From: Thioglobus_A sp964344985
Lineage (GTDB): Bacteria; Pseudomonadota; Gammaproteobacteria; PS1; Pseudothioglobaceae
Direction of reading: 5' to 3'
DNA: 32,566 bases
Assembly: GCA_964344985.1 (NCBI GenBank)
Contig: CAYFPI010000016.1
Span: 1-32,566, forward strand
Part shown: positions 1-9,186 of the stretch, piece by piece
Layout of the letters: each line of letters starts with the position of its first letter
Position numbering within the stretch: the first letter of the stretch is position 1
Translations under genes and position numbers: made by a program
The notes under the pieces: model-generated
Told to the model about the DNA's origin: nothing
The model's database searches: none
Seen by the model: only the letters and a program-made list of their open reading frames with translations

Positions 1-1423
1 GCAGTCAATTGGTGAGCCAGGCACACAGTTAACAATGCGTACATTCCACATTGGTGGTGCGGCGTCTGCTGCAACTGCAGTGAGCAGTATTAACGTTGAT
101 AACGATGGTATGGCACATTTTGAAAACTTAAAATCAATTACAAGTGCAACAGGCGATTTGGTTGTTGTTTCCCGTTCATCTGAAGTAACTATTCGTAACA
201 CTAAAGGACAGGAAGTTGAACGCTACAAGATTCCATATGGTGCGATTGTTCATGTTCAAGAAGGTGGTGCGGTTAAGGCAAAAGATAAGATTGCAGACTG
301 GGATCCGCATACGCATCCAATTATTACTGAGCAAGATGGTCGAGTTGTATTTGTTGATTTCGTTGAAGGTGTAACAGTTAATAAAAATACAGATCCATTA
401 ACAGGATTAACATTCTTTGAGATGATTGATGAGGCAGAAAGATCTGCAGCAGCAAAAGGCTTGAAGCCAATGATTAAGATGGTTGAAGAGAGTGATTCAG
501 AGGTGGTTTTATCAACACATTACTTACCATCAGAGGTTAAGATTAATCTAGAAGATAATCAAGTGGTTAGTGCTGGTGAAGTATTGGCTAAAATCCCGAA
601 AGATCAGTCTAAGACAAGTGATATTACCGGTGGTCTACCAAGAGTTGCTGATTTGTTTGAAGCGCGTAAAGCAAAAGATCACTCAATTCTTGCAGAAGCA
701 AGCGGTGTTGTTAGTTTTGGTAACCCAACCAAATCTAAAGATCGTCTTGTAATCACTTCTGAAGAGGGTGAAGCAACTGAGATGATGATTCACAAATGGC
801 GTCAAATTAACGTTTTCGATGGTGAAACTGTTGAAAAAGGTGATGTGATTTCTGATGGACCATCTAATCCACATGATATTTTGCGCTTATTGGGTGTAGA
901 GGCTTTAGCTAATTATGTGGTTAAAGAAGTTCAAAATGTATACCGCCTACAAGGTGTAAACATTTCTGATAAGCACATTGAAGTTATTGTGAAGCAAATG
1001 CTACGTAAAGTTGAGGTTCTTGATTCAGGCGATTCTAAGTTTGTTAATGGTGAAACTGCTGAATATGCAAGAGTTGTTGAAACTAATAAACAACTAGCTG
1101 CCCAAGGCAAGGAATTAATATCTTACCAAAGATTGCTAATGGGTATTACTAAGGCGTCACTAGCAACTGAGTCATTTATTTCTGCTGCTTCATTCCAGGA
1201 GACTACTCGAGTATTAACTGAGGCATCTACTACAGGAAGAACGGATGAGCTTCTAGGCTTGAAAGAAAACGTGATTGTTGGTCGACTAATTCCAGCTGGA
1301 ACTGGTTTTGTTCATCATCAAGAGCGTCGTGCTAAACGAGCAGAAAATATAATGCAAACTGCGCAAGCAGAAGAGGCATTGGCTGAGCAATTAAGTGAAG
1401 CTGAGGAGCAGGTAGAAGAGTAA
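1..1423 (+). CDS. rpoC: DNA-directed RNA polymerase beta' subunit, C-terminal part (gene starts before the window)
   Basis: This is the C-terminal third of the beta' subunit of RNA polymerase, part of the catalytic core of transcription. The frame is open from base 2 and begins with QSIGEPGTQLTMRTFHIGGA, the near-invariant beta' segment that runs into the trigger-loop side of the enzyme. Further on are the conserved stretches GGLPRVADLFEARK, DGPSNPHDILRLLG and, near the end, SFISAASFQETTRVLTEA followed by GLKENVIVGRLIPAGTG. The protein ends in an acidic tail rich in Glu and Ala and stops with TAA at 1421-1423. It is truncated only by the window edge. A rho-independent terminator follows directly, so this is the end of the rpoBC transcription unit. 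Confidence 0.98.
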   Translation, partial: QSIGEPGTQLTMRTFHIGGAASAATAVSSINVDNDGMAHFENLKSITSATGDLVVVSRSSEVTIRNTKGQEVERYKIPYGAIVHVQEGGAVKAKDKIADWDPHTHPIITEQDGRVVFVDFVEGVTVNKNTDPLTGLTFFEMIDEAERSAAAKGLKPMIKMVEESDSEVVLSTHYLPSEVKINLEDNQVVSAGEVLAKIPKDQSKTSDITGGLPRVADLFEARKAKDHSILAEASGVVSFGNPTKSKDRLVITSEEGEATEMMIHKWRQINVFDGETVEKGDVISDGPSNPHDILRLLGVEALANYVVKEVQNVYRLQGVNISDKHIEVIVKQMLRKVEVLDSGDSKFVNGETAEYARVVETNKQLAAQGKELISYQRLLMGITKASLATESFISAASFQETTRVLTEASTTGRTDELLGLKENVIVGRLIPAGTGFVHHQERRAKRAENIMQTAQAEEALAEQLSEAEEQVEE

Positions 1424-1450
1424 TTTAAGCCTGTTTTTCAAACAAAAAAT

Positions 1451-1487
1451 AAAAAACCGTGCCAATAACATTGACACGGTTTTTTTA
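1451..1487 (+). terminator. Rho-independent terminator after rpoC
   Basis: ACCGTG at 1456-1461 pairs with CACGGT at 1475-1480. After one C/A mismatch, CAAT pairs with ATTG, around a three-base loop. An A-run lies before the stem and seven T (1480-1486) at its 3' side, so it may work in both directions. It separates rpoC from trpE. Confidence 0.88.
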
Positions 1488-1567
1488 TTTTCTAAAGGTC
1501 AATTCTAAATTTAAAATATAAATACTCTTTATTCATTTATTTTTTGAATTTGGTATAAAATTTCAGC

Positions 1568-3022
1568 ATGAATAAAACCAGCTTTGATCAATTTGTTCAA
1601 CAAGGGTATAACCACATTCCTGTTTTTAAGGAAGTTGTGCTTGATACAGATACAGCACTTGGCTTATATTTAAAGCTGGCCAATACACCTTATTCGTATT
1701 TGTTTGAATCAGTGCAAGGTGGTGAAAAATGGGGTCGCTATTCAATCATTGGTTTAAGTGCTCAAACAGTTGTTAAAGTGTTTGATTACGAAGTCTACAT
1801 TGAACAAGATTCAAAAGTAATTGAGAAGCTATCAGTTAAAGATCCATTGGCTTGGGTTGAGCAGTATCAGTCTCAATTTAAAGTGCCTTCAATTAGTGAT
1901 CTTCCGGAGTTTAATGGCGGCCTAGTGGGTTATTTTGGCTATGAGATTATTAGATATATTGAGCCAAGATTAAAAGACATTAATTTAAAAGACGAGCTTA
2001 ATGTTGCCGATATTATGCTTATGGTGTCGAATGATTTGGTGGTGTTTGATAATCTTGCTAATAAGGCATTTCTACTTACTCATGTTGATCCAGCAACATG
2101 TAGTTTTGAAAGCGCACAAGAAAGACTTAATGAAATTGAGTCACAAATTGATCAGCCAATTACTAAGAAGGATTATCAGTCAGACCGGTTAAGTGCTGAT
2201 GACTTTACCTCTAGTTTTGGCGAGCAAAATTATAAAGACGCTGTTGAAAAAATCCAAACCTATATTAAGGCTGGAGATGTTATGCAGGTTGTGCCTTCTC
2301 AGCGTTTGAGTAGTCAATTTAGTGCACCACCAATTGAATTGTATCGCCAATTAAGGCGACTTAATCCGTCACCATATATGTACTATCTGGATTTAGGAGA
2401 GTTGAGTGTTGTTGGCTCATCGCCTGAGATATTAACTCGAGTTGATGGTGATAGGCGTGCAACAGTAAGGCCAATTGCTGGCACACGTTCTCGTGGTAAA
2501 AATGAACAAGAGGATTTAGCTTTAGAAAAAGACCTGCTTGCAGACGAAAAGGAAATTGCCGAGCATTTAATGCTGATTGACCTAGGTCGAAACGATTTGG
2601 GTCGTATCGCCAAAACAGGCACGGTGGATTTAACGGATAAGATGTTTATTGAGCGTTATTCACATGTAATGCATATTGTATCAAATGTTGAATGTGAGCT
2701 TAGAGATGACATGAGTGCAATGGATGTATTAAAAGCCACTTTTCCAGCAGGAACACTTTCTGGGGCGCCAAAAGTTCGTGCAATGGAGATAATTAATGAG
2801 TTAGAGCCTTTAAAGCGTAATATTTATTCAGGTGCAATTGGTTATCTTTCATGGCATGGATGTATGGATATGGCAATTGCTATTCGTACAGCTGTTATTA
2901 AAGATGAAACGCTCTATATTCAAGCTGGAGCAGGGATTGTACACGATTCTATTCCTCAATCCGAATGGGATGAAACCATGCATAAAGCACGTGCTTTAAT
3001 TAGGGCGGCTGAGCAAGTTTAA
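1568..3022 (+). CDS. trpE: Anthranilate synthase component I
   Basis: TrpE makes anthranilate from chorismate, using ammonia delivered by the glutamine amidotransferase subunit TrpG. This is the first committed step of tryptophan synthesis in the cytoplasm. The 484-residue length is usual for the non-enteric form. The N-terminal domain carries the regulatory segment FESVQGGEKWGRYS (residues 46-59), whose Ser belongs to the LLES-type tryptophan-binding site, so feedback inhibition is probably kept. The chorismate-binding domain fills the C-terminal half: PSQRLS, GSSPEIL, RPIAGTRSRG, DLGRNDLGR, FPAGTLSGAPKVRAMEII and IQAGAGIVHDS. The closely related PabB and menaquinone/siderophore synthases are less likely because of the full N-terminal domain and the Trp-site segment. 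No clear Shine-Dalgarno precedes the ATG. trpG, trpD and trpC are not next to it; the following operon is sox. Confidence 0.95.
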   Translation: MNKTSFDQFVQQGYNHIPVFKEVVLDTDTALGLYLKLANTPYSYLFESVQGGEKWGRYSIIGLSAQTVVKVFDYEVYIEQDSKVIEKLSVKDPLAWVEQYQSQFKVPSISDLPEFNGGLVGYFGYEIIRYIEPRLKDINLKDELNVADIMLMVSNDLVVFDNLANKAFLLTHVDPATCSFESAQERLNEIESQIDQPITKKDYQSDRLSADDFTSSFGEQNYKDAVEKIQTYIKAGDVMQVVPSQRLSSQFSAPPIELYRQLRRLNPSPYMYYLDLGELSVVGSSPEILTRVDGDRRATVRPIAGTRSRGKNEQEDLALEKDLLADEKEIAEHLMLIDLGRNDLGRIAKTGTVDLTDKMFIERYSHVMHIVSNVECELRDDMSAMDVLKATFPAGTLSGAPKVRAMEIINELEPLKRNIYSGAIGYLSWHGCMDMAIAIRTAVIKDETLYIQAGAGIVHDSIPQSEWDETMHKARALIRAAEQV

Positions 3023-3027
3023 GGCTT

Positions 3028-3051
3028 GAAAGTTAATCTATATTAACTTTT
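3028..3051. repeat. AT-rich hairpin between trpE and soxX
   Basis: AAAGTTAAT (3029-3037) and ATTAACTTT (3042-3050) form a perfect 9-bp stem around a four-base loop CTAT, six bases after the trpE stop. There is no T-run beyond the stem itself, so it would be a weak terminator at best. An operator for the sox promoter that starts 12 bases later is another possibility. Confidence 0.4.
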
Positions 3052-3061
3052 CATAAAAGTG

Positions 3062-3089
3062 TTGCATTTGTAAAAAATATGTTTATCAT
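3062..3089 (+). promoter_or_regulatory. Candidate sigma70-type promoter of the sox operon
   Basis: TTGCAT (3062-3067) and TATCAT (3084-3089) are separated by 16 bases, about 65 bases before the soxX start. This is the best -35/-10 pair in the trpE-soxX interval. It would give a leader of roughly 58 bases that holds the strong ribosome-binding site AGGAGAG. Confidence 0.4.
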
Positions 3090-3153
3090 AGAGGGCTTAG
3101 TAAGGTTAGGCCTTTCAAGGGGTTTATTTTTTTTATATATAGAGGAGAGAAAG

Positions 3154-3501
3154 ATGAAGAAAACCATTTCTTCCATCTCAGCAGTAGCAGCTTTGAGTGC
3201 ATTGTTTGTAATGCCATTAGAAGCGGGTGCTAAAGAGATGACGGACGAAGAAGTTACTTTCGGTCGTAAAGCGGGCAACTGCTTAGCATGCCATATGATT
3301 CCAGGTGGTAATTTGCCAGGTAACATTGGTCCACCACTACTTGCTATGAAAGCAAGATTTCCAGATAAAGCCGCTCTAAGAGCACAAATTTGGGATGCAA
3401 CAACTAAGAATCCAAACACAATCATGCCGCCATTTGGTAAGCACCAAATTCTTACTGAAAAGCAAATTGATCAAGTGACTAATTATATTTATTCAAAATA
3501 A
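3154..3501 (+). CDS. soxX: Sulfur-oxidation cytochrome c subunit SoxX
   Basis: SoxX is the small c-type cytochrome of the periplasmic SoxAX complex, which oxidatively couples thiosulfate to the cysteine of SoxY. The chosen ATG sits eight bases after AGGAGA and opens a Sec signal peptide (about residues 1-26, ending EAGA). An in-frame ATG 75 bases upstream would bury that signal peptide and lacks a ribosome-binding site. The haem c motif CLACH is at residues 43-47, and Met91 in MPPFG is the likely distal haem ligand. At 115 residues it is one of the short single-haem SoxX forms. It is the first gene of soxX-Y-Z-A-K, ten bases before soxY. Confidence 0.95.
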   Translation: MKKTISSISAVAALSALFVMPLEAGAKEMTDEEVTFGRKAGNCLACHMIPGGNLPGNIGPPLLAMKARFPDKAALRAQIWDATTKNPNTIMPPFGKHQILTEKQIDQVTNYIYSK

Positions 3502-3511
3502 GGAGAAAATA

Positions 3512-3955
3512 ATGAAAAGAAGATTATTTCTAAAAAGTGCAATGGCAGGTTCTGCAGTTGCAACAGCAGTAGGCGCAGGCTTACTAACACCTTCAATGGC
3601 ATTTGCTAACACAGCAGACTTTAAAGCTAAGTCAGATGCAGCGGGTGCTTCAGCAGCAGGCGCAGGTAAAGGTTCTTTTAAATTTAAAGCTCCTAAGATT
3701 GCCGAGAATGGTGCGGTTGTACCAATGACCGTTGATGCTTCTAAGATGGATGGTGTAACTAACATTTCTTTCTATGTTACTGGCAACTCAACACCACTAG
3801 CAGCTTCATTTAACCTAGCAGGTGCACAAGGTTATGTTTCTACTCGTATTAAGATGGGTAAAACATCTAAAGTAGATGCATTAGTAACAGCAGGTGGTGC
3901 AACAACTAAAGTATCACAAGAAGTTAAAGTAACAATTGGCGGCTGTGGCGGTTAA
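3512..3955 (+). CDS. soxY: Thiosulfate-oxidation carrier protein SoxY
   Basis: SoxY carries the sulfur intermediates of the Sox cycle on a C-terminal cysteine. The last five residues are GGCGG (143-147), with Cys145 on the swinging arm, which is the diagnostic motif. The N-terminus is a twin-arginine signal (KRRLFLKSA followed by a hydrophobic stretch to about residue 32, AFA), as expected because SoxY is folded with SoxZ and exported by the Tat route. AGGAG precedes the ATG by seven bases. The length of 147 residues is usual. It forms a heterodimer with the product of the next gene, soxZ. Confidence 0.97.
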   Translation: MKRRLFLKSAMAGSAVATAVGAGLLTPSMAFANTADFKAKSDAAGASAAGAGKGSFKFKAPKIAENGAVVPMTVDASKMDGVTNISFYVTGNSTPLAASFNLAGAQGYVSTRIKMGKTSKVDALVTAGGATTKVSQEVKVTIGGCGG

Positions 3956-3988
3956 TTAGATATCTAATAATATTAATAGGAGAATACA

Positions 3989-4291
3989 ATGGGAAAAATT
4001 AAATTAAAGCCTAAGGCTAGAAAAGGTGTTATCGGTATCAAATGTTTAATCAAGCATCCAATGGAAACAGGTCTTCGTAAGAAGAAAGGCAAGATCGTTC
4101 CAGCTAACCACATTACACACATGACTGTATCTCACAATGGTAACGTTGTTGTAGATGCTGATATTGGTAGTTCTATCTCTAAGAACCCATACTTTAAGTT
4201 TAACGTTCCAGGTGCAAAAGGTGATGAGATCACTTTAGCATACAAAGACAACAAGGGTAAATCAAATACTGCGACTGCTAAGTCTAAGTAA
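3989..4291 (+). CDS. soxZ: Thiosulfate-oxidation partner protein SoxZ
   Basis: SoxZ is a 100-residue immunoglobulin-like partner of SoxY. It has no signal peptide and is thought to ride out with SoxY through the Tat system. Visible family features are the basic N-terminus, the segment IKHPMETGLRKKKGKIVPAN, HITHMTVSHNG, and a C-terminal half ending in alternating Lys, Thr and Asn. The ribosome-binding site is AGGAG, seven bases before the ATG. It lies 33 bases after soxY and 26 bases before soxA. Confidence 0.96.
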   Translation: MGKIKLKPKARKGVIGIKCLIKHPMETGLRKKKGKIVPANHITHMTVSHNGNVVVDADIGSSISKNPYFKFNVPGAKGDEITLAYKDNKGKSNTATAKSK

Positions 4292-4317
4292 GATAGTTTA
4301 TCGTTGAGGAGAGAATA

Positions 4318-5139
4318 ATGAAAAAACTAATAACTGCAGTAGTCAGTTTAGGTTTAATGGCCGGCGCTACATCTGCAATTGCAGATGTAGAGGCTGACCG
4401 TAAAGCCTTTGTTGGCCACTTTAAGTCAATTAAGCCAAATGTTGAATTTGCAGATTACACAAATGGTGTTTATGCATTTGACGAAGGTTCAAGAGAGCAA
4501 TTTGAAGAAATTTTAGATGGCATCCCTCCGTATGAAGAAGCGGTAGAGAAAGGCGGCGAAGAGTTTGAAAAATTTGGTCTTGGTAAGTGTGATGCACTTA
4601 AAGATCCTAAGGCGGCTCGTCTAGCTCATCCATACTATGATGATGCAGCAGGTACAGTAGTAACACTAGAAGGTACAATTCAAAAGTGTTATACAGAGCA
4701 AACTGGTAAGAAGATGGGTACTATGAAGGGTAAGATTGCTCGAATTAGTGCTTGGATTTCTGATCAAGCAGCCGGTGAAAAGATTAATGTAAAAGTTGAA
4801 TCAGAAGGCGCTAAAGCGGCTTACGCAAGAGGAAAGGCTTTCTTCTATGCTAAGCGTGGTCAGTTCAACATGTCTTGTGCAGATTGCCACGTATACAATG
4901 CGGGCAAAAAAGCAAGAGCAGATATCCTATCTCCAGCATTAGGTCATACAACTCACGTTCCTATGTATCGTGCGAAGTGGGCTGGTTTAGGTACATTACA
5001 TCGTCGTTACGGTGGTTGCTTAAAGAATATGCGTGCTAAGCCAATCAAGGCTCAAAAAGAGATTTATCGTGACATGGAATTCTTCCACCAAGCGATGAGT
5101 AATGGTCTTGAAATTACGGATGCTCGTTACAGAAAATAA
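4318..5139 (+). CDS. soxA: L-cysteine S-thiosulfotransferase, cytochrome c subunit SoxA (single haem)
   Basis: SoxA is the catalytic subunit of SoxAX, which attaches thiosulfate to the SoxY cysteine with loss of two electrons. A signal peptide spans about residues 1-22 (ending SAIA). There is one haem motif, CADCH at 187-191. Cys234, in GGCLKNMRA, matches the cysteine that in characterised SoxA proteins binds the active-site haem and is modified to a persulfide. Cys91 and Cys124 replace a second haem motif in the N-terminal domain and would form the disulfide known from mono-haem SoxA. At 273 residues it is of usual length. AGGAGAG precedes the ATG. Confidence 0.96.
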   Translation: MKKLITAVVSLGLMAGATSAIADVEADRKAFVGHFKSIKPNVEFADYTNGVYAFDEGSREQFEEILDGIPPYEEAVEKGGEEFEKFGLGKCDALKDPKAARLAHPYYDDAAGTVVTLEGTIQKCYTEQTGKKMGTMKGKIARISAWISDQAAGEKINVKVESEGAKAAYARGKAFFYAKRGQFNMSCADCHVYNAGKKARADILSPALGHTTHVPMYRAKWAGLGTLHRRYGGCLKNMRAKPIKAQKEIYRDMEFFHQAMSNGLEITDARYRK

Positions 5140-5151
5140 TAGGAGAATATA

Positions 5152-5472
5152 ATGAAAAAAGTATTATTAACAACTTTGACAGTATTTGCCCTAACAGCTC
5201 AAGCTGATTTTCTAGGATCATCTCATAATTGGAATAATGGCTCTTCAGATCCATTCCAAGCTGCAATTGCAGCTGCGGAAGCTGGTTATTCTGCAAACCT
5301 CAAGGCTAATATGGCTTGGCGTGATACGCAGAAGATGATTGAAGAAGCTAAAAAACTACACAAAGCTGGCAAGATGGCAGCAGCAGTAGCATTGGCTAAC
5401 AAGGCTCACAAGCAAACAGAGAATGCTGTTTTACAAGCATCGTCTGCAGCTTCTGCTGGCCCAAGATTCTAA
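5152..5472 (+). CDS. soxK: SoxAX-binding protein SoxK
   Basis: This is a small exported protein of 106 residues with a signal peptide of about 18 residues (ending LTAQA). The mature part has a Trp/Asn-rich start (SSHNWNNGSSDPF), then Ala/Lys-rich amphipathic helices, including WRDTQKMIEEAKKLHKAGK, that look like a helical hairpin. Its position directly after soxA, with 12 bases between and a matching AGGAG site, and its helical Ala/Lys-rich character fit the SoxK/SaxB family. Those proteins bind SoxAX and raise its activity. The family name rests on position plus sequence character. The strong terminator after it closes the operon. Confidence 0.8.
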   Translation: MKKVLLTTLTVFALTAQADFLGSSHNWNNGSSDPFQAAIAAAEAGYSANLKANMAWRDTQKMIEEAKKLHKAGKMAAAVALANKAHKQTENAVLQASSAASAGPRF

Positions 5473-5494
5473 ACTAAACTAATTTAGAATTGTT

Positions 5495-5522
5495 AAAACG
5501 CCCCATTTGGGGCGTTTTTTTT
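5495..5522 (+). terminator. Rho-independent terminator of the sox operon
   Basis: AAAACGCCCC (5495-5504) pairs perfectly with GGGGCGTTTT (5509-5518) around the loop ATTT, followed by a T-run to 5522. This is the strongest terminator in the window. Confidence 0.95.
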
Positions 5523-5755
5523 GCGTTAATAAAATTTGCTAATTTTTTAAAAAAACTATTGATTTTTGTCTAAATTTCATCTTTTTTGTTAAAAACAAGG
5601 TGTTTTTAATGCTCTTTTTATTGATTTAACAAGTGTAGGTATATTGATTTTATTTTTTTCCAAATTATTTTTCAAAAAGAAAATTTCATTTATTTTTCAA
5701 GTTGTAAAATGGAATTAATCGATCAATTATCTCATTACTTTTTTAATATTTTTTA
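5523..5755. other. Non-coding, very AT-rich interval between soxK and dnaE
   Basis: The interval consists mostly of A and T runs. No open reading frame with coding character and no RNA family was recognised. The only structure seen is a 16-base near-palindrome, AATTAATCGATCAATT at 5713-5728 (seven of eight pairs), 27 bases before the dnaE start. It could be an operator or chance in AT-rich sequence. A convincing -35/-10 pair for dnaE was not found. Confidence 0.5.
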
Positions 5756-8700
5756 ATGTCAGAATCTGCATTTATTCATCTACAATGTCAAAGTGAATTT
5801 TCAGTTGAAAATTCCCTGGTTCGCATTCCAAAACTTATTGATAAGGCCAAAGAGCATGACATGAGTGCCATTGCGCTAACAGATGGATCGAATCTTTTTT
5901 CTGCTGTTAAGTTTTATCAAAAAGCTATTGCTAACAACATTAAGCCAATCTTTGGTGCTAATGTCAGTATTAAAAATGAAGAAGGCGAATTGCACTCTGC
6001 ACTGCTTTTATGTCAAGATCGTCAAGGGTATTTAAATCTGTGTGAGTTAATCTCTCAATCCTATACAAAAGGTCGTAATAATGAGGGTGTTAGTATTACT
6101 GAGCAGCAGCTTAAAGACTATCATCAAGGTTTGATTATGATTGCTACTGCAGTGTCGAGTGATGTGGCTAAGTACTTATTAAATAATCAGATTAATGAAG
6201 CCAAACAGAAGGCCTTATTTTGGTCTTCTGTTTTTGCCGATCGTTATTATTTAGCCGTACAAAGAACCAATAGAGAGCATGATGAGCAACACCTTCATTT
6301 ATGTGTTGATTTGGCGTTAGAACTTGATATTTCTATTGTTGCTACTAATGATGTTCAGTTTTTAGATCCAAGTGATTTTGATGCGCATGAAGCTCGAATT
6401 TGTATCTCCCAAGGTGGTTTGTTAGACGATGCTGGGCGTGATCGTTATTTTTCTGACCAGCAATTTTTAAAATCTAGTGAACAAATGCAAGCGTTATTTT
6501 CAGACTTGCCAGAGGCTTTGATAAATACCGCCGAAGTAGCAAAGCGCTGCAATGTTCATTTTGAATTGCATAAGAAGAATTATTTGCCAGATTTTCCAGT
6601 GCCAGAAGGTCTGAGTATGGCGCAATTCTTTTCTCAAGAATCAGAAAAAGGCCTTGATCAAAGACTTCAAGGGCTTGATGTTGAGCGCGAGGTTTATGAT
6701 CAGCGTCTAAAGTTTGAACTTGATGTGATTATTCAAATGGATTTTCCGGGCTATTTTTTAATCGTAGCAGACTTTATTAAATGGTCAAAAGAGAATGATA
6801 TTCCAGTTGGTCCAGGGCGTGGTTCTGGTGCAGGCTCATTAGTGGCTTATGTGCTAGGTATTACCAATGTTGATCCAATTAAACATGAATTACTGTTTGA
6901 GCGTTTTTTAAATCCTGAACGAGTTTCAATGCCAGACTTTGATATTGACTTTTGTACCGATAGGCGTGATGAGGTAATTGACTATGTGGCAAAGAAATAT
7001 GGCCGTGAAAAAGTGTCTCAAATTATCACTTATGGAACCATGGCCGCCAAAGGCGTGGTGCGCGATGTAGGTCGTGTACTTGGTCACCCTTATGGTTTTA
7101 GCGATAAAATCTCTAAATTAATTCCTAATGATTTAAAGATGACCCTAGATAAGGCATTAAAGCCAGACTCTGAAGGTGGTTCTGATGATTTATTAGCTCG
7201 GTATGATTCTGAAGAAGCGGTAACAGAGCTTATTAACTTATCTAAAAAGCTTGAAGGCGTGGTAAGAAATGTAGGAACACATGCCGGCGGTGTGGTGATA
7301 GCGCCATCAAAAATCAGTGATTTTTGCCCAGTATATAAAGGTGAAAATGAAGAAGATGGTATTGTCTCTCAGTTTGATAAAGACGATGTAGAGGCAGTTG
7401 GGTTGGTTAAATTTGACTTTTTAGGCTTGTCAAACTTAACAGTAATTCAAAAAGCCATTAAGATGATTGAAGACAAAAATCTTCGAGAAGAGGTAATTGA
7501 TTTAGATAAACTACCTTTGGATGATGCTAAAGTGTATGAATTATTACAGCGTTGTGACACAACCGGGATATTTCAGCTTGAGTCAGAAGGTATGCGTAGT
7601 TATTTAAAAAAACTACAAGCGGATAATTTTGAAGATATTGTTGCTATGCTGGCGCTATATCGTCCAGGTCCACTAGATGCGGGCATGGTAGATGATTACA
7701 TTAATGTAAAACATGGCGCCCAAGTAAAGTATCCACACCCCATGCTTGAAGAGATTTTAGCACCAACAAATGGTGTGTTTTTATACCAAGAGCAGGTGAT
7801 GAAGTCAGCGCAAGTTATGGCAGGATATTCTCTTGGTGGTGCAGATTTATTGCGCCGAGCCATGGGTAAGAAAAAAGTTGAAGAAATGAATCGTCAGCGA
7901 GATGTTTTTGTTAGCGGTGCAGCTGAAAAAGATATTAAGGAGAAAAAAGCCAACGAAATATTCGATTTAATTGATAAATTCTCAGGTTATGGATTTAATA
8001 AATCCCATTCAGTGGCTTACGCTTATGTGTCATACCACACTGCTTGGTTAAAAGCGCATTATCCAGCTCCATTTATGGCTGCAGTACTCTCAGGCATGAT
8101 GGATGATACAGACCGAGTCTCATTTACAATTTCAGAAGTTCAGCAAATGGGCTTGGTGGTAAGTGCTCCTAATGTTTGCGAGTCAGACTATCAATTTAGC
8201 ATTAAAGATGAAAACACTATTATTTACGGCTTGGGCGCTATCAAAGGCGTAGGTGAGGCACTGGTTAGCGCTTTAGTGAAAGAAAGACAAGATAATGGCA
8301 CATATAAAGATTTGTTTGATTTTTGCTTTAGAATTGAAAGGCATTATTTGAACAGGCGTGCATTAGAGGCATTAATCTATAGTGGCGCTTTTGATGTTTT
8401 TGGGGTTGATAGGGCTAGTCTNNNNNNNNNNCAGTTGCAGTAAAGCAAGCAGATCAAAGACAAAGCGATCATTCTAGTGGGCAAACAGGGTTGTTTGCTG
8501 ATACGCAAGAGCATAATGAATATGAAGCAAACTATCTTGATGCACCAGGATTCTCATTTAAACAACGTTTATCTCTTGAAAAGAGTGTTATGGGTTATTA
8601 TTTCTATGATCACCCTACAGACGAATATAAGGCTGATTTAAAGCACATTAATGCAACACTGCCTTCTGGTATTGGTTTTAGAAATAATAAAGATGTTCGC

Positions 8701-9186
8701 GTATTGGCGCTTATTTCAGAGTTGCGTTATCGAGCTACAAAAAGTGGCGGGCAAATTGCTACTGTAATTGTTGAGGATGGGTCTCAATCATTAAATGCTG
8801 TTGTATTTACCAAAGCGCTGAGTTCAGTTAGTGACAAACTACTGATTGATGAAGTGGTTGTTATTTCTGGAAAGATTAATAAAGACTTTAGAGATCAGTG
8901 GCAAGTAGTGGTAGAGAAAATCGAAAGTATTGATGATGTTAAAATGAGTTATGCTAAGGGTTTTGAAGTGTTGTTATCAGAAAAACATCAGACTTATTTT
9001 AATCAATTGACAGATGTTTTTAATCAGCACAAAGGCGAGTGCCCTGTCAAAATATCTTATCAAACCAAGTCTTTAAGAGGCAGTATTCCACTTAGTAAAG
9101 ACGTGCGAGTAATGCCAAATCAGGAACTTGTCGACGCTGTTAATGGGTTGGTTAAAGACCAAGTTAGTAAAATTCATTATCATTAA
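5756..9186 (+). CDS. dnaE: DNA polymerase III alpha subunit (interrupted by an assembly gap)
   Basis: DnaE is the replicative polymerase subunit of the DNA polymerase III holoenzyme. The first part has the PHP domain (start MSESAFIHLQCQSEFSVENS), the polymerase core with GPGRGSGAGSLVAY and the catalytic aspartates in PDFDIDFC (about residues 393-400), YRPGPLDAGMVDDY, and the helix-hairpin-helix region ending NRRALEALIYSGAFD. After ten N (8422-8431) the protein goes on in another frame with VAVKQADQRQ and GQTGLFAD, which is the normal continuation. The OB-fold and C-terminal domain then run to 9186. The frame change is explained if the real gap is 2 modulo 3 bases long, so the gene is treated as intact. 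Total length is about 1145 residues. The stop overlaps the converging comEC stop by three or four bases. Confidence 0.96.
8422..8431. other. Assembly gap (10 N) inside dnaE
   Basis: The run of exactly ten N is a placeholder. The flanking dnaE frames join correctly only if the true length is 2 modulo 3, so ten is not the real size. Confidence 0.95.

Noticed and set aside
3079..3153. Upstream in-frame ATG for soxX
   Set aside because: It would put 25 non-conserved residues before the signal peptide and has no ribosome-binding site, while the ATG at 3154 follows AGGAGA.
3955..3968. Perfect 14-base palindrome ATTAGATATCTAAT between soxY and soxZ
   Set aside because: It is short, AT-rich and inside a polycistronic message without a T-run; chance or a minor mRNA stem explains it.
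5713..5728. Near-palindrome upstream of dnaE as an operator
   Set aside because: One mismatch in eight pairs in very AT-rich DNA is weak evidence, and no known regulator fits; it is noted in the interval entry only.
8443..8491. dnaE appearing as two separate reading frames
   Set aside because: The break coincides with ten N, and the residues on both sides (DRAS then VAVKQADQRQ) are the normal DnaE sequence, so it is an assembly gap and not a split gene.
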